Shown: one piece after another, positions 51,854-61,835 of the stretch
How the letters are laid out: every line of letters begins with the position of its first letter
Numbering within the stretch: position 1 is the stretch's first letter
Source: an uncultured bacterium
GTDB taxonomy: Bacteria; Desulfobacterota; Binatia; HRBIN30; CADEER01
DNA length: 62,013 nucleotides
Assembly: GCA_902826395.1 (NCBI GenBank)
Contig: CADEER010000005.1
Span: 1-62,013, forward strand
Direction of reading: 5' to 3'
The notes under the pieces: model-generated
Database searches by the model: none
The model's input: the letters and a program-made list of their open reading frames with translations, nothing else
Told to the model about the DNA's origin: nothing
Program-made: the position numbers and the translations under genes

Positions 51854-53463
51854 ACGTCCGAAGCGCGATCACCACCCGCGCTCACCCACCAAGCGGATCG
51901 CGGCAGGACTCTTACGATCTGTTCGGTGACGATGACGAAGGGGCTGTCGTCGCCACCGGTGAGGCGGCCCGCTGGCCGGTGTCGCCGGATCGCTATCAAC
52001 CGTGGTGGAAGGTCTGGCTGACGGTGCCGTTGATCCTCCTCGTGCTGGACGTCGGTTTCGGCCTCTACTTCTGGAAGATTCCGAAGCTCACCGGCACCGC
52101 GGACGATTACAGCTACCAGTTTCTCTACGACCTCCACGAGCTCGAGACGAACCCGCCCGCAGGCACGCGGGTGGTGGCCTTCGGCAGCTCGGTCGCGAGC
52201 GCCTTCGACCCGCACCAGATCCACGACTTGCTCGCCCGCGCCTTGCCGGAGCAGCCGATCGAGGTGCACCGCTTGCTGCGTCCGGGGATGAAGCCGTCCG
52301 ACTATCGGCTGCTGTGGCAGGCTCGCCTCGAAGCGGTGGACCCCGATGTGCTGGTCGTCGTGTTCAATCTGGTCGACTTCCTCAACCCGAGCTTCGAACG
52401 CGATCTGAAACCGGGGATCCGCTATGTGCTACCGCCTTGGGAAACCCTGCTCGCGCGGCTTGAGCACATCCCCGCGCTCGACGAGCGGCTGGAGATGCTC
52501 TTCGCCAGCGCCAGCAACCTCTATCGCTACCGAAAGCCGATTCAGTCGACGCTGCGCGATCACGCCAAGCTGGCTTTGTCGTGGTGGCGGGGCGGTGGCG
52601 ACAAGCCCTATGGAATCTACGCCGACGGCTTTACAGAGCCTCGCTTCGGCGTGAATGCGGCGCCGGAGATCGAGATCTATGTCGATCCCGCCTGGATCGA
52701 CCAGCGGGGGATCGCACGTGTGCGATTCGAACAGGATGGCCGGCAGGTCGGGGGCGGCGAATGGCGCGAGCCCGGATGGTACCCGGTGGCGCTCGACGTT
52801 ACTTCCGGGGCCGACGACGTCGTGGACGGCATCGTCGAGGGGGGCTGGTCGCCGCTCGCTTCGGCCGACGAAGGAGAATTCGACGGTCGCTTGTTGGGCG
52901 TCCGGCTGCGCGGCGTTCCGCAGGGCGAGCGACTAGATCAGCGCCGTCCTCCGGTCCGCTATCCGCCGGTGGAGCCTGCGGACATCAAGCCGTTTCTGCG
53001 CATGGGAGAGCGGCGCGGCGGTGAGTACGAGCACCGGTGGCGCGAGCTGCTCGAGGCGCCGACCGATTTCGGTAAGCGCTTCCGCCTCTATCGCGACGGC
53101 AAGCGCGAGCGCGCCGAACGAGGATTCGAACCGACGGCCGAGTTCGCCGAATTGCGCGACATGGTGCTGGAGATCGCACGCTCCGGGCGGCGCGTAGTGA
53201 TGATCAATACCCCCGAGAGCCCGCTGCTCGAGGAAGTGCTCGGCAGTCGCTTCTATGCCGATTACCTGAATTTCTTCTCGGCTATCGCGCGCGAGGACTC
53301 GCGCATCAGCTTTCGCGATTTGTCCGTCGCTGCGACGACAGAGAACTTCAACGACTGGCACCACCTGAACTACATCGGCCAGTTGGCGATTGGGCCGACG
53401 ATCAGCCGCACCCTCGTACCGGTGGTCTCCGCCGCCCATGCGGAGCGCACCCAAGCCGGCTAA
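51850..53463 (+). CDS. SGNH-like periplasmic protein paired with MBOAT (AlgJ/DltD-type role)
   Basis: A 537-residue protein with one hydrophobic segment (about 56-76, WLTVPLILLVLDVGFGLYFW) and a large outside domain. RVVAFGSSVASAFDP resembles the SGNH Ser block, and NDWHHLNYIGQLAIG near the C-terminus carries a D-x-H-H-like block. The gene lies 33 bases before the MBOAT gene. Pairs of an MBOAT acyltransferase and an SGNH-like protein (AlgI with AlgJ/AlgX, DltB with DltD, PatA/PatB) move acyl groups across the membrane onto glycans. That role is inferred. ATG 51850 overlaps the GT2 stop. Confidence 0.78.
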   Translation: MNVRSAITTRAHPPSGSRQDSYDLFGDDDEGAVVATGEAARWPVSPDRYQPWWKVWLTVPLILLVLDVGFGLYFWKIPKLTGTADDYSYQFLYDLHELETNPPAGTRVVAFGSSVASAFDPHQIHDLLARALPEQPIEVHRLLRPGMKPSDYRLLWQARLEAVDPDVLVVVFNLVDFLNPSFERDLKPGIRYVLPPWETLLARLEHIPALDERLEMLFASASNLYRYRKPIQSTLRDHAKLALSWWRGGGDKPYGIYADGFTEPRFGVNAAPEIEIYVDPAWIDQRGIARVRFEQDGRQVGGGEWREPGWYPVALDVTSGADDVVDGIVEGGWSPLASADEGEFDGRLLGVRLRGVPQGERLDQRRPPVRYPPVEPADIKPFLRMGERRGGEYEHRWRELLEAPTDFGKRFRLYRDGKRERAERGFEPTAEFAELRDMVLEIARSGRRVVMINTPESPLLEEVLGSRFYADYLNFFSAIAREDSRISFRDLSVAATTENFNDWHHLNYIGQLAIGPTISRTLVPVVSAAHAERTQAG

Positions 53464-53496
53464 CGGCTCGACATCCGACGCATCCCGGATCGCCTC

Positions 53497-54900
53497 GTGC
53501 TCTTCAATTCGATCATTTTCGTAGTCTTTCTTCCGCTGGTGCTGCTGGCCGTCGCCGCGGTGCCGCGCTTGCGCAACCCCATTCTGTTGGTTGCCAGCTA
53601 CATCTTCTACGGGTGGTGGGATCCGCGGTTCCTCACGCTGATCATCTCCACGACCCTGATCGGCTACGTCGCGGCCCTGGCGATGGTGGCATCTGGCGAA
53701 CCGCAGCGGCGCAAATTGGCGCTGACGGTCAGTCTGGTCTGCAACCTGGGCGTGCTGGGCACGTTCAAGTACTTCAACTTCTTCGTCGAATCGGCAGTCC
53801 AGTTGATCGAGTCGATCGGCTGGCATGCTTCGCGACCGGCGCTCGACGTCATCCTGCCGGTCGGCATCTCCTTCTACACGCTGCAGGTCATGTCGTACAC
53901 GATCGACGTGTACTTCGGCCGCATGCCGGCGGTGCGGCGTCTGCAAGACTTTGCTCTCTACGTTGCCTTCTTTCCGCAGCTCGTCGCCGGACCCATCGAG
54001 CGAGCTCGCGACCTGTTGCCGCAGATCTTGTCGCCCGCGCCGGTAACTTCCGCGCGCGTCAGTTTCGGGCTGATGATGTTGATGGTCGGCTACACGAAGA
54101 AAGTCCTGATCGCCGATCCCATCGCCGGAGTTACCGGTGAGATCTTTGCCGCGCCGGAGGCGATGACAGCCGGCGTCCTGCTCAAGGGATGCTATCTCTT
54201 CACGCTGCAGATCTACTGCGACTTCTCCGGATACAGTGACATCGCGCGCGGCATCGGCGCGCTGCTCGGCATCGAGCTTCAGGAGAACTTCCGACAGCCA
54301 TACCTGTCGCAGTCGGTGAGTGAGTTCTGGCGGCGCTGGCACATTTCGCTGGGGAGTTGGCTGCGCGATTACGTGTACGTACCTCTCGGCGGGAACCGAG
54401 GCGGCCCGACGCGGAGGATGATCAACGTGATGATCACCTGGCTCGTCAGTGGCCTGTGGCACGGCGCCAATTGGACCTACGTCGTGTGGGGCGGGCTCAA
54501 CGGCCTGTATCTGTGTGTCGAGGGGGCGTTGGGGATAGGGCGCGGTGACCCGCCGTACCCGCGCGGGGTCAACGGCTGGGCGGTCAGGATCACCCGCTCG
54601 GTCCTTACCTTCCACCTCGTGGCGCTGACTTGGATCTTCTTCGCGTCGCCGAGCTTCGCGCATATCGTCGACTATTTTCAGGGACTGCTGGTATTCGATG
54701 GCATGAGCGATGTCGGGCCGCTGCCGTTCCTGGCCGGCCTCGCGGTTTTGGCGATTGATGTGCCGCAGAACGCCAGCAACGACCATGCGGTGTTCTTGCG
54801 AGCGCCGTGGTGGCTGCAATCACCGGTGTACGCGGCTCTGTTGCTGGGCATGGTACTGTTCGGCGAAAGCGACACCCCTTTCATCTACTTCCAGTTCTGA
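53497..54900 (+). CDS. MBOAT-family membrane O-acyltransferase (AlgI/DltB type)
   Basis: A 467-residue protein starting at GTG 53497 with about ten hydrophobic segments. GTFKYFNFF, VGISFYTLQVMSYTIDVYFG, FFPQLVAGPIERA, EFWRRWHISLGSWLRDYVYV and PLGGNRGG are the standard AlgI motifs. The catalytic His is in GLWHGANWTYVVWG. It would pass an acyl (often acetyl) group across the inner membrane to a periplasmic partner for EPS O-acylation. The stop overlaps the start of the next glycosyltransferase gene (TGATG). Confidence 0.94.
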   Translation: MLFNSIIFVVFLPLVLLAVAAVPRLRNPILLVASYIFYGWWDPRFLTLIISTTLIGYVAALAMVASGEPQRRKLALTVSLVCNLGVLGTFKYFNFFVESAVQLIESIGWHASRPALDVILPVGISFYTLQVMSYTIDVYFGRMPAVRRLQDFALYVAFFPQLVAGPIERARDLLPQILSPAPVTSARVSFGLMMLMVGYTKKVLIADPIAGVTGEIFAAPEAMTAGVLLKGCYLFTLQIYCDFSGYSDIARGIGALLGIELQENFRQPYLSQSVSEFWRRWHISLGSWLRDYVYVPLGGNRGGPTRRMINVMITWLVSGLWHGANWTYVVWGGLNGLYLCVEGALGIGRGDPPYPRGVNGWAVRITRSVLTFHLVALTWIFFASPSFAHIVDYFQGLLVFDGMSDVGPLPFLAGLAVLAIDVPQNASNDHAVFLRAPWWLQSPVYAALLLGMVLFGESDTPFIYFQF

Positions 54901-55967
54901 TGAGAGTCGGTCACGTCATCGGACAGCTCACCGCCGGCGGTGCAGAGGGGCAGCTGCGGTTGCTGACCTGCGCCGCGGAGCGGCGAGCGACGCCGTTCGT
55001 GTACTGCCTGAGCGAGAAGATGGAGCCCTACGGCAGTCTCATCGCGAGCGCCGGAATTCCCGTGCGGCGGGTGGGCGGCGGGCGGCTGGCACGCATCTCG
55101 AGGTTGCGCGACCTGATGGCGGAGGACCGCGTCAACATCGTTCACTCGTGGCTTTTCATCGGCAACGCCTACGCTTGGGTTGCCAACGGGGGACGGCGTC
55201 CGCTGATCACCTCGGCGCGCAACTGCAAGCGACAGGGTTTCGGTCTGGATCTCTTGAATCGGCGTGCGTTCGCCGCCAGTCGCGCGATCATCGCGAACTC
55301 TCGCCTCGTCGACCAATACATTCAGCGCACGTACAAGGCGCCGGCGCATCGAGTGCGAGTCGTTTACAACGGCATCGATCTGACGCGCTTTGGTGCCGAG
55401 GCGCGGCCGCGACCTTCGGCGGCGCCAACGATCGTCGCCGTGGGCCGGGTGGTGCGGCAGAAGAATCCGACCCTATTCGTCGAGGCGGCGCGCGCCGTGC
55501 TGCGAGACCTGCCGGGCGCTCGCTTCCGCTGGATCGGCGGTGGGGTGATGCGGGATCGGATCGTCGCCGATCTGAAACGCGACGGGTTCGCGGACCGAAT
55601 CGTCTTCGAGGGCGAGCGACGCGATGTCGAACACGTGCTTGCGGGGGCGGACCTCTTCTGGCTGACGTCGGACTGGGAAGGGTTGCCGAACGTCGTCCTG
55701 GAGGCGATGGCCGCCGGGCTGCCAGTCGTCGCCACCGATGTCGGCGGCACCTCCGAGCTGTTTCGCAGCGGCGCCGAAGGACATCTCGTGGCGCCGGGCG
55801 ATGCCGCTGCGATCGCGGGCCACACTCTGCGCCTGTTCGGCGACGCCGAGGCATATGCGGCCTGCTCGCGAGCGGCGGTGGATAGTGCGCGAGCCTTTTC
55901 GGTCGCGGCGATGGTGGAGAACATGGAAGCGGTATACGACGAGGTGCGCGCGGGGTCGTCGGCGTGA
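54900..55967 (+). CDS. Family 4 glycosyltransferase
   Basis: A 355-residue GT-B enzyme. RVGHVIGQLTAGGAEGQLRL opens the acceptor domain; VNIVHSWLFIGNAYAW and VRVVYNGIDLTRFG follow; TIVAVGRVVRQKNPTLFVEA begins the donor domain. EGLPNVVLEAMAAGLPVVA carries EX7E. ATG 54900 shares bases with the stop of the MBOAT gene, and the stop overlaps the next GTG by four bases. It is one of four GT4 genes of the locus, so the repeat unit probably has at least five sugars when the initiating transferase is counted. Confidence 0.93.
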   Translation: MRVGHVIGQLTAGGAEGQLRLLTCAAERRATPFVYCLSEKMEPYGSLIASAGIPVRRVGGGRLARISRLRDLMAEDRVNIVHSWLFIGNAYAWVANGGRRPLITSARNCKRQGFGLDLLNRRAFAASRAIIANSRLVDQYIQRTYKAPAHRVRVVYNGIDLTRFGAEARPRPSAAPTIVAVGRVVRQKNPTLFVEAARAVLRDLPGARFRWIGGGVMRDRIVADLKRDGFADRIVFEGERRDVEHVLAGADLFWLTSDWEGLPNVVLEAMAAGLPVVATDVGGTSELFRSGAEGHLVAPGDAAAIAGHTLRLFGDAEAYAACSRAAVDSARAFSVAAMVENMEAVYDEVRAGSSA

Positions 55968-57055
55968 GTGGCGCAACCGATTGGCGCCCGTTCGTGTCGG
56001 TCGTCATCCCGATGCGCAACGAGGAGTCGTCCATCGCCGCATGTATCGAGGCGGTGCTGGAACAGGACTATCCGGCCGATGCGTTGGAGGTGATCGTCGT
56101 CGACGGCGACTCGACGGATCGCTCGGCGGCGATCGTCGAGCAGATCGGCGTGCGGACGAACGGCCGCGTTCGGCTCCTGCCGAATCCCGCCCGCATCGTT
56201 CCGCCGGGCCTCAACCTGGCGATCCGTGCGGCGCGCGGCGAGGTGATCGCGCGCGTCGACGGCCATACGCGCATTGCGCGCGACTACATACGGGCCGGCG
56301 TCGAAGCGCTGCGGCGCAGCGGCGCCGACAACGTCGGTGGCGCGATGACAGCGATCGGCGGCGGCGTGCTCGGCGACGCCGTTGCGCGAGTGACCTCGTC
56401 GCGCTTCGGGGTGGGCTCGTACTTCCACTTCGGCACCGAGGAGCGCGACGTCGACACGGTGTATCTGGGGATGTGGCCGCGCGCCGTCTTCGGACGCATC
56501 GGTCTGTTCGACGAGGAGCTGGTGCGCAACCAGGACGACGAGCTCAACTATCGGCTGCGCAAGGCCGGCGGGCGAGTCGTGTTGGTGCCGACGATGCGCT
56601 CGCTCTATCAGAATCGACAGAGCTTTCGGCATCTCGCCAAGCAGTACTACCAATACGGCGTCTACAAGGTGCGCGTGTTGCAGAAGCATCCGCGACAGAT
56701 GAGCTGGCGACACTTCGTTCCGCCGACTTTCGTCGCCGGGCTGATCGCGCTGAGTATCTTGGCGCCCTTCTGGTCGCCGGCGGCGCTCGCCTTGGCGCTT
56801 GCCAGCGGCGGCTATCTGACCGTCACCGCGCTGCTCGGCTTCCAGTTGTCGGGTGCGGACGGCGTCCGCCCATGGCTGGCGGCCTGGGCTGCCTTCGTCA
56901 TCATTCATCTGTGTTGGGGGCTCGGATTCCTGGTCGGCCTGGGGAGATTCGCCGACCGCTGGGTAGGTACCGAGCCCGACCCGCCGGCGCTCGTCGCGAC
57001 TGCGGAAGCGGTGTCGCCTGGAGTGTCGGACCGAATTGGAGAGAAGGGGGTGTGA
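55964..57055 (+). CDS. Family 2 glycosyltransferase (ExoA-like)
   Basis: A 363-residue enzyme from GTG 55964. VSVVIPMRNEESSIAACIEA, VIVVDGDSTD and VIARVDGHTRIARDYI give the GT-A core, and NQDDELNYRLRKAGGRVVLV the acceptor-site region; all match succinoglycan ExoA-type transferases. Two to three hydrophobic helices at the C-terminus (about 257-330) should anchor it at the inner membrane. It is the last transferase of the locus. Linkage and donor are unknown. Confidence 0.92.
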   Translation: MSGATDWRPFVSVVIPMRNEESSIAACIEAVLEQDYPADALEVIVVDGDSTDRSAAIVEQIGVRTNGRVRLLPNPARIVPPGLNLAIRAARGEVIARVDGHTRIARDYIRAGVEALRRSGADNVGGAMTAIGGGVLGDAVARVTSSRFGVGSYFHFGTEERDVDTVYLGMWPRAVFGRIGLFDEELVRNQDDELNYRLRKAGGRVVLVPTMRSLYQNRQSFRHLAKQYYQYGVYKVRVLQKHPRQMSWRHFVPPTFVAGLIALSILAPFWSPAALALALASGGYLTVTALLGFQLSGADGVRPWLAAWAAFVIIHLCWGLGFLVGLGRFADRWVGTEPDPPALVATAEAVSPGVSDRIGEKGV

Positions 57056-57061
57056 GTTCCG

Positions 57062-57379
57062 ATGAGGGCTAGGGAGAAGCTGAGCATCGAGGAAAAAATC
57101 TCGATCGCGCTCGATGTCATCAAGCGCGAACGGACTCTGGAGGAGATCCGCCGCTACTATCGCGTCAGCCACACCACCGTGTACAAGTTGCGCAACGCCT
57201 TCATCGAAGGCGGCAAGCGCGCTCTGGGTGGTGTTGACAACCTGGCGAACGATCTGGAGGCTCGGGTGCGCGCTCTGGAGCTGGGGGCCGGAGTCGATTT
57301 GAGCCGATCGCGGGATGCGAACCGCCGCGGGCCGCGCGCCAGTAGGGCGCGGCGCGGGCTGAATACGAGAGTGAGGTAA
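57062..57379 (+). CDS. Helix-turn-helix protein resembling an IS3-type OrfA
   Basis: A 105-residue basic protein starting at ATG 57062. KLSIEEKISIALDVIKRERT is followed by the helix-turn-helix EEIRRYYRVSHTTVYKLRNAF and IEGGKRAL, a layout similar to the N-terminal DNA-binding part of IS3-family transposases (compare the remembered F-x-E-A-G-K-x-x-L pattern). Its next segment, NLANDLEARVRALELG, could be a short coiled coil. No OrfB catalytic gene or terminal inverted repeats were found next to it. It is either a transposase remnant kept as a regulator or an ordinary HTH regulator. The stop is adjacent to the ATG of the next epimerase gene. Confidence 0.65.
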   Translation: MRAREKLSIEEKISIALDVIKRERTLEEIRRYYRVSHTTVYKLRNAFIEGGKRALGGVDNLANDLEARVRALELGAGVDLSRSRDANRRGPRASRARRGLNTRVR

Positions 57380-58333
57380 ATGGCAGAGCTTTATCTGATA
57401 ACCGGCGGAGCCGGCTTCATTGGGTCGAACGTCGCCGAGGAGATTCTTCGTCAAGGGGGACGTGTCCGGATCTTCGACGACTTCTCGACCGGGTTTCGCG
57501 AGAACATCGAGGTGCTGCGCAAGATCGACGGCGATCGCGTCGACGTCTTCGAGGGCGACCTGCGCAACTTCGACCAGGTGCGCGCCGCCATGCAGGGCGT
57601 TTCGTACGTTTCCCACCAGGCGGCGCTGCGCTCCGTCGAGCGATCGGTGGACGATCCGCTGAGCTCCAATGCCGTCAACGTCGACGGCACGCTGCATATT
57701 CTCGCCGCCGCGCGCGAGGCGGGTGTGCGACGCGTCGTCTACGCATCCTCTTCTTCCGTCTACGGCGACAGCCCGGATCTTCCAAAGCAGGAAAAGCTGA
57801 CGCCGTCGCCGGTGTCGCCGTACGCCGTCTCGAAGCTGGCGGCCGAACATTACTGCCGCGTGTTCACCAAGCTGTACGGCGTCGAGACGGTGAGCCTCCG
57901 CTACTTCAACGTCTTCGGGCCGCGGCAGAGTCCCAAGTCACAGTACGCCGCGGTGGTGCCGCTGTTCATGCGGGCGGCACTGAACGGTGAACCGCTCGAG
58001 ATTCACGGCGACGGCAAGCAGTCGCGCGACTTCACCTACATCGACAACGTCGTGCAGGCCAACTGGCGCGGGTTCCACAGCGACGGGGTTGCGGGCGAGG
58101 CGTTCAACGTCGCCTGCGGCGAGCGCCACGATCTGCTCGAGATCGCCGATATGATCGCCTCTCTGGTCGGTCGAGATCTGCCGCGGCGGCACATCGACCG
58201 ACGCCGCGGCGATGTGATGCACACCGAGGCGTCGATCGACAAGATCCAGTCGATGATGGGTTACGAGCCTACGGTGGGCTTCGCCGAAGGGATGCGCCGA
58301 ACCTTCGAGGCGCTTCGCAAGAGCCTAAATTGA
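57380..58333 (+). CDS. UDP-sugar 4-epimerase-like SDR
   Basis: A 317-residue extended [37 protein letters not shown] and [19 protein letters not shown] give cofactor and active-site motifs with Tyr and Lys intact. [19 protein letters not shown] and [14 protein letters not shown] are typical of WbpP/GalE-type UDP-GlcNAc or UDP-Glc 4-epimerases. ATG 57380 follows a GAGG within the previous stop region. It would supply a Gal-type or GalNAc-type donor. It is the last EPS gene before sucD. Confidence 0.92.
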   Translation: MAELYLITGGAGFIGSNVAEEILRQGGRVRIFDDFSTGFRENIEVLRKIDGDRVDVFEGDLRNFDQVRAAMQGVSYVSHQAALRSVERSVDDPLSSNAVNVDGTLHILAAAREAGVRRVVYASSSSVYGDSPDLPKQEKLTPSPVSPYAVSKLAAEHYCRVFTKLYGVETVSLRYFNVFGPRQSPKSQYAAVVPLFMRAALNGEPLEIHGDGKQSRDFTYIDNVVQANWRGFHSDGVAGEAFNVACGERHDLLEIADMIASLVGRDLPRRHIDRRRGDVMHTEASIDKIQSMMGYEPTVGFAEGMRRTFEALRKSLN

Positions 58334-58382
58334 CACCTGGTAGGGCAGCCGATAGCGTCCGCGGTTTGATTGTGAGGGGATC

Positions 58383-59261
58383 GTGAGCATTCTGGTCGAC
58401 AAAAATTCGCGAGTGGTGACGCAGGGCATCACCGGCTCGACGGGACAGTTCCACACGCGAGCCTGCCGCGAATACGGCACGCAGATGGTCGCCGGAGTGA
58501 CGCCTGGCAAGGGCGGCACCGACTTCGAGGGTATTCCGATCTTCGACACGGTCGAACAGTCGGTGCGCGAAACGGGCGCCAATGTCTCGGTCATCTATGT
58601 GCCGCCGCCGTTCGCGGCCGACGCCATCATGGAAGCGGCCGACGCTGGCATCGCCCTGGTCGTCTGCATCACCGAAGGCATCCCGGTACTCGACATGGCG
58701 CGGGTCAAGCGGTTCCTCGAAGGACGGCCGACGCGTCTCATCGGACCCAACTGCCCGGGCATCATCACACCGGGCGAATGCAAGATCGGCATCATGCCGG
58801 GCTACATCCACAAGCCGGGCCGCATCGGGGTCGTCTCGCGCAGCGGCACGCTGACGTACGAGGCAGTGCATCAGCTCACGACGCTCGGCTTCGGTCAGTC
58901 GACGTGCATCGGGATCGGCGGCGATCCGATCGTCGGGACCGGTTTCGTCGATGCGCTGCGCCTCTACCAGGCAGACCCGGACACCGACGCGGTGATCCTG
59001 ATCGGCGAGATCGGCGGCAGCGCGGAAGAGGATGCGAGCCGGTTCATCAAAGAGAACATGACGAAGCCGGTAGTCGCGTTCGTCGCTGGTCAGACGGCGC
59101 CGCCGGGCAGGCGCATGGGCCATGCCGGCGCGATCATCGCCGGCGGCAAGGGGACCGCGGCCGACAAGTTGGCGGCGTTCGAATCGGCCGGTGTGCGGGT
59201 GGCGCGGACACCGTCGGAAATGGGGTCGACGATGGCGTCGGTGCTCGGGGAGCGAGGCTGA
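58383..59261 (+). CDS. sucD: Succinyl-CoA synthetase alpha subunit
   Basis: A 292-residue protein starting at GTG 58383 after [26 protein letters not shown] is the CoA-binding N-terminus, and [20 protein letters not shown] lies in the middle. The phosphorylated active-site His is in [20 protein letters not shown]. It forms succinate and ATP/GTP from succinyl-CoA in the TCA cycle with the beta subunit SucC. The sucC gene is normally directly upstream, but here the upstream gene is the epimerase, so sucC must lie elsewhere. It is followed by ndk after only two bases. Confidence 0.96.
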   Translation: MSILVDKNSRVVTQGITGSTGQFHTRACREYGTQMVAGVTPGKGGTDFEGIPIFDTVEQSVRETGANVSVIYVPPPFAADAIMEAADAGIALVVCITEGIPVLDMARVKRFLEGRPTRLIGPNCPGIITPGECKIGIMPGYIHKPGRIGVVSRSGTLTYEAVHQLTTLGFGQSTCIGIGGDPIVGTGFVDALRLYQADPDTDAVILIGEIGGSAEEDASRFIKENMTKPVVAFVAGQTAPPGRRMGHAGAIIAGGKGTAADKLAAFESAGVRVARTPSEMGSTMASVLGERG

Positions 59262-59263
59262 AA

Positions 59264-59686
59264 ATGATCGAGAGAACGCTTTGTATCGTGAAGCCCGACG
59301 CCGTCGAGAAGCACACGGCCGGCGCCATTCTGGCCAAGATCGAGAGCTCCGGCCTGCGACTCATCGCCTGCAAGATGCTGCGGCTGTCGATCGACGACGC
59401 CGGGCGGTTCTACTCGGTCCATCGCGAGCGACCGTTCTACGGCGAGCTCACCCAGTTCATGTCGTCCGGTCCGATCGTCGTCGGAGTGCTGGAGGGTGAG
59501 GGCGCGATCGGCCGCTGGCGCGAGCTGATGGGTGCGACCGATCCGGCCAAGGCTCCGGCAGGCTCGATTCGGCGTGAGTTCGGCACCAACGTAGAGCGCA
59601 ATGCGACCCACGGTTCGGATGCACCCGAGACGGCCCGCTGGGAGATCGGGTTTTTCTTTGCCGAGCGGGAGCTCTGTTCCGATTGA
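59264..59686 (+). CDS. ndk: Nucleoside diphosphate kinase
   Basis: A 140-residue enzyme that moves the gamma-phosphate of ATP to other nucleoside diphosphates via a phospho-His. [37 protein letters not shown] and [20 protein letters not shown] are the standard motifs, with catalytic His in NATHGSD. The length is normal. It lies two bases after sucD and shares its end with the start of rlmN, so the three form one operon. Confidence 0.97.
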   Translation: MIERTLCIVKPDAVEKHTAGAILAKIESSGLRLIACKMLRLSIDDAGRFYSVHRERPFYGELTQFMSSGPIVVGVLEGEGAIGRWRELMGATDPAKAPAGSIRREFGTNVERNATHGSDAPETARWEIGFFFAERELCSD

Positions 59687-60725
59687 TGGCCTGCCGCCGC
59701 TGACGCCGGCGGCGCTGCGGCGGTGGGCGGCGACGGCCGGTCTTTCCGCGCTGCGCCAGTCGCGGTTGCTGCGCGGCGTATACGGTGGGGACGGCGCGGG
59801 GCACTCGCCGCTCGACGGCGTAGCGCCTGGGCTGCGCGGCAGTCTCGCGTCATCGTTCGAGTGGACCGCTCTGCCGCGGCCGGCGGTTGCACAGGCTGCA
59901 GACGGGACTCGCAAGCTGTTGTTCGCTCTCGCCGGCGGCGGCGTGGAGACGGTGCTGATTCCCGGCAAGGCGACTCCCGAAGGCGGCCGCCGTTACACGG
60001 TGTGCGTCTCGTCGCAGGTCGGCTGCGGGATGGGCTGTGACTTCTGCGCCACCGGGGCGCTCGGCCTGCGGCGAAATCTGACGATCGCCGAGATCGTCGA
60101 ACAGGCGCGAGCGGCGCGCCGCCTCCTGAACGATCGAGATCGCCTATCCAACGTCGTCTTCATGGGCATGGGCGAGCCGCTGCACAACTTTGATGCGGTG
60201 GTCGGAGCCATCGAGGTTTTCCGCGCCGGCTGGGGCTTCGGCTTATCGAATCGGCGCATCACCGTGTCGACGGTCGGTCTGTTGCCCCAGCTCCAACGTC
60301 TGGTGGTGGAGACGGACGTTTCGATCGCGGTATCGCTGACCGCGACGGGCGATGCGTTGCGCGACCGCCTGATGCCGGTCAATCGAGCGTATCCCGTCGC
60401 CGCTCTGGTCGAGGCCTGCCGCGCGCTGCCAGTCGCGCAGCGCCGGCGCATCGTCTTCGAGTACGTCCTGCTGGCCGGCGTCAATGACGGCGACGACGCA
60501 GCGGCGGATCTGATCGATCTGCTGCGCGGCGTGCGGGCGAAGGTGAACCTCATCCCCTTCAATCCGCACCCGGGCAGCTCGTATCGGCGACCCGATGATC
60601 TGTCGGTGCGCCGATTTCAGCTCCGACTGCTGGCCTCCAACCTCATCGCGACGGTGCGGGCGACGCGTGGCGACTCGGTTCTCGCCGCCTGCGGGCAGCT
60701 CGCGGCCGCCGGCGCTGCGAGCTGA
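59658..60725 (+). CDS. rlmN: 23S rRNA (adenine2503-C2)-methyltransferase RlmN
   Basis: A radical SAM methyltransferase of about 355 residues. The cluster motif is C-GMG-C-DF-C in [51 protein letters not shown] and [10 protein letters not shown] are diagnostic, and the final [13 protein letters not shown] carries the catalytic Cys that forms the methylene intermediate. It methylates C2 of A2503 in 23S rRNA and some tRNAs. The start is uncertain: TTG 59658 overlaps ndk by 29 bases, while ATG 59601 or 59619 would overlap more. The next gene begins seven bases after its stop. Confidence 0.95.
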   Translation: MPSGSSVPIDGLPPLTPAALRRWAATAGLSALRQSRLLRGVYGGDGAGHSPLDGVAPGLRGSLASSFEWTALPRPAVAQAADGTRKLLFALAGGGVETVLIPGKATPEGGRRYTVCVSSQVGCGMGCDFCATGALGLRRNLTIAEIVEQARAARRLLNDRDRLSNVVFMGMGEPLHNFDAVVGAIEVFRAGWGFGLSNRRITVSTVGLLPQLQRLVVETDVSIAVSLTATGDALRDRLMPVNRAYPVAALVEACRALPVAQRRRIVFEYVLLAGVNDGDDAAADLIDLLRGVRAKVNLIPFNPHPGSSYRRPDDLSVRRFQLRLLASNLIATVRATRGDSVLAACGQLAAAGAAS

Positions 60726-60731
60726 CAGCGG

Positions 60732-61730
60732 ATGACTGCCGTGGACGGTCGCATCGCCGTACTGCTCAACCCCCAGGCGGGTTCGGGCGCGACCACGATC
60801 GACGAGCTCGCGTCGGCAATCGGCGGCCGCGGTTTTGTGGCTCGCGTAGAGAATCCCGCCGAGCTGCGCGCCTTCGCGACGCGGGCGCGGCGCGAAGCGG
60901 TGCGCGTCGTCGCGATTTGCGGTGGTGACGGCACGATCGGTCGGGTTGCGACCGCTCTGGCGGTGGAGCTCGGCGAGCTCGAGCTACCCGCGCTGGCGCC
61001 GCTCGGCGGCGGCACGATGAACACCATCGTTCGCTCGCTCGGTATGCGCGGCGCCCGCGCTCGCCGGCCGGCTGCGACGTTGGCCCGCATCCTCAGCGGC
61101 GAGGTCGAGCGCACATTGCAGGGGACGATGCAGGTGCGCGGCGGCGCGATCCGCGACGCGGCCGACATCCGTATCGGCTTCATGCTCGGGGCCGGCGTTC
61201 CGGCGCGTTTCCTCCGTCTCTACGAGCAGGGACCGCGATTGGGTGCGTGGCGCGCCGCCCGTGTCCTCAGCCAGTTGGTCGCGTCGGCGCTGACCGGCGG
61301 TCGCTCGGCGCGCGAGCTCTTCGTCAACGTCGAGGGCTCGGTCTGGTTGGACGGCCGCGATCTCGGCTTGAAGCGAATGTCGATCGTGTATGCCGCGGTG
61401 ATCGATGACATCGGTCTCGGATTCCGGCCGACGCCGCGGGCTCGCGAGGATCTGCGGCGATTTCAGATTCTCGCGGCCGACGCTCGCGAGATGGATCTGG
61501 CCCTCGCGCTGCCGCGCATCCGATCGGGGCGCGGGCTCGGCGGTCCGCCTTGGGTCGATGCGTGCGGCAGTTGGCTGCGCGTTGCCTTCGCCGATCCCAC
61601 CGTCTACATGGTCGACGGCGACGTCGAGGAGCCAGTCCGCGAGCTGGAGGTGAGCAGCGGTCCGGTCTTTCAGATGGTGATTGCCGGCAGCGCGCGCGGC
61701 GGCGATCGGGGTGCATCTGTCGCGCAGTGA
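60732..61730 (+). CDS. Diacylglycerol kinase / lipid kinase family protein
   Basis: A 332-residue protein. IAVLLNPQAGSGATTIDEL, VVAICGGDGTIGRVATALAV and APLGGGTMNTIVRSLGM form the DAGK nucleotide-binding domain with GGDGT. The C-terminal beta-sandwich follows, including VWLDGRDLGLKRMSIVYA. Such enzymes phosphorylate diacylglycerol or other lipids with ATP. It lies in the rlmN-mtnP housekeeping run, and a link with lipid precursor recycling after EPS lipid use is possible but not shown. Confidence 0.88.
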   Translation: MTAVDGRIAVLLNPQAGSGATTIDELASAIGGRGFVARVENPAELRAFATRARREAVRVVAICGGDGTIGRVATALAVELGELELPALAPLGGGTMNTIVRSLGMRGARARRPAATLARILSGEVERTLQGTMQVRGGAIRDAADIRIGFMLGAGVPARFLRLYEQGPRLGAWRAARVLSQLVASALTGGRSARELFVNVEGSVWLDGRDLGLKRMSIVYAAVIDDIGLGFRPTPRAREDLRRFQILAADAREMDLALALPRIRSGRGLGGPPWVDACGSWLRVAFADPTVYMVDGDVEEPVRELEVSSGPVFQMVIAGSARGGDRGASVAQ

Positions 61731-61835
61731 CGTGGACGGCCGAGGCCGCTCGTTCGCGGGAACAGGGCAGTTCGGCTGCGCGGAGTAATCGCCGGCCGGT
61801 GAGGCCACGACCAAAGGTAGGGCGAGGAGGGATCA

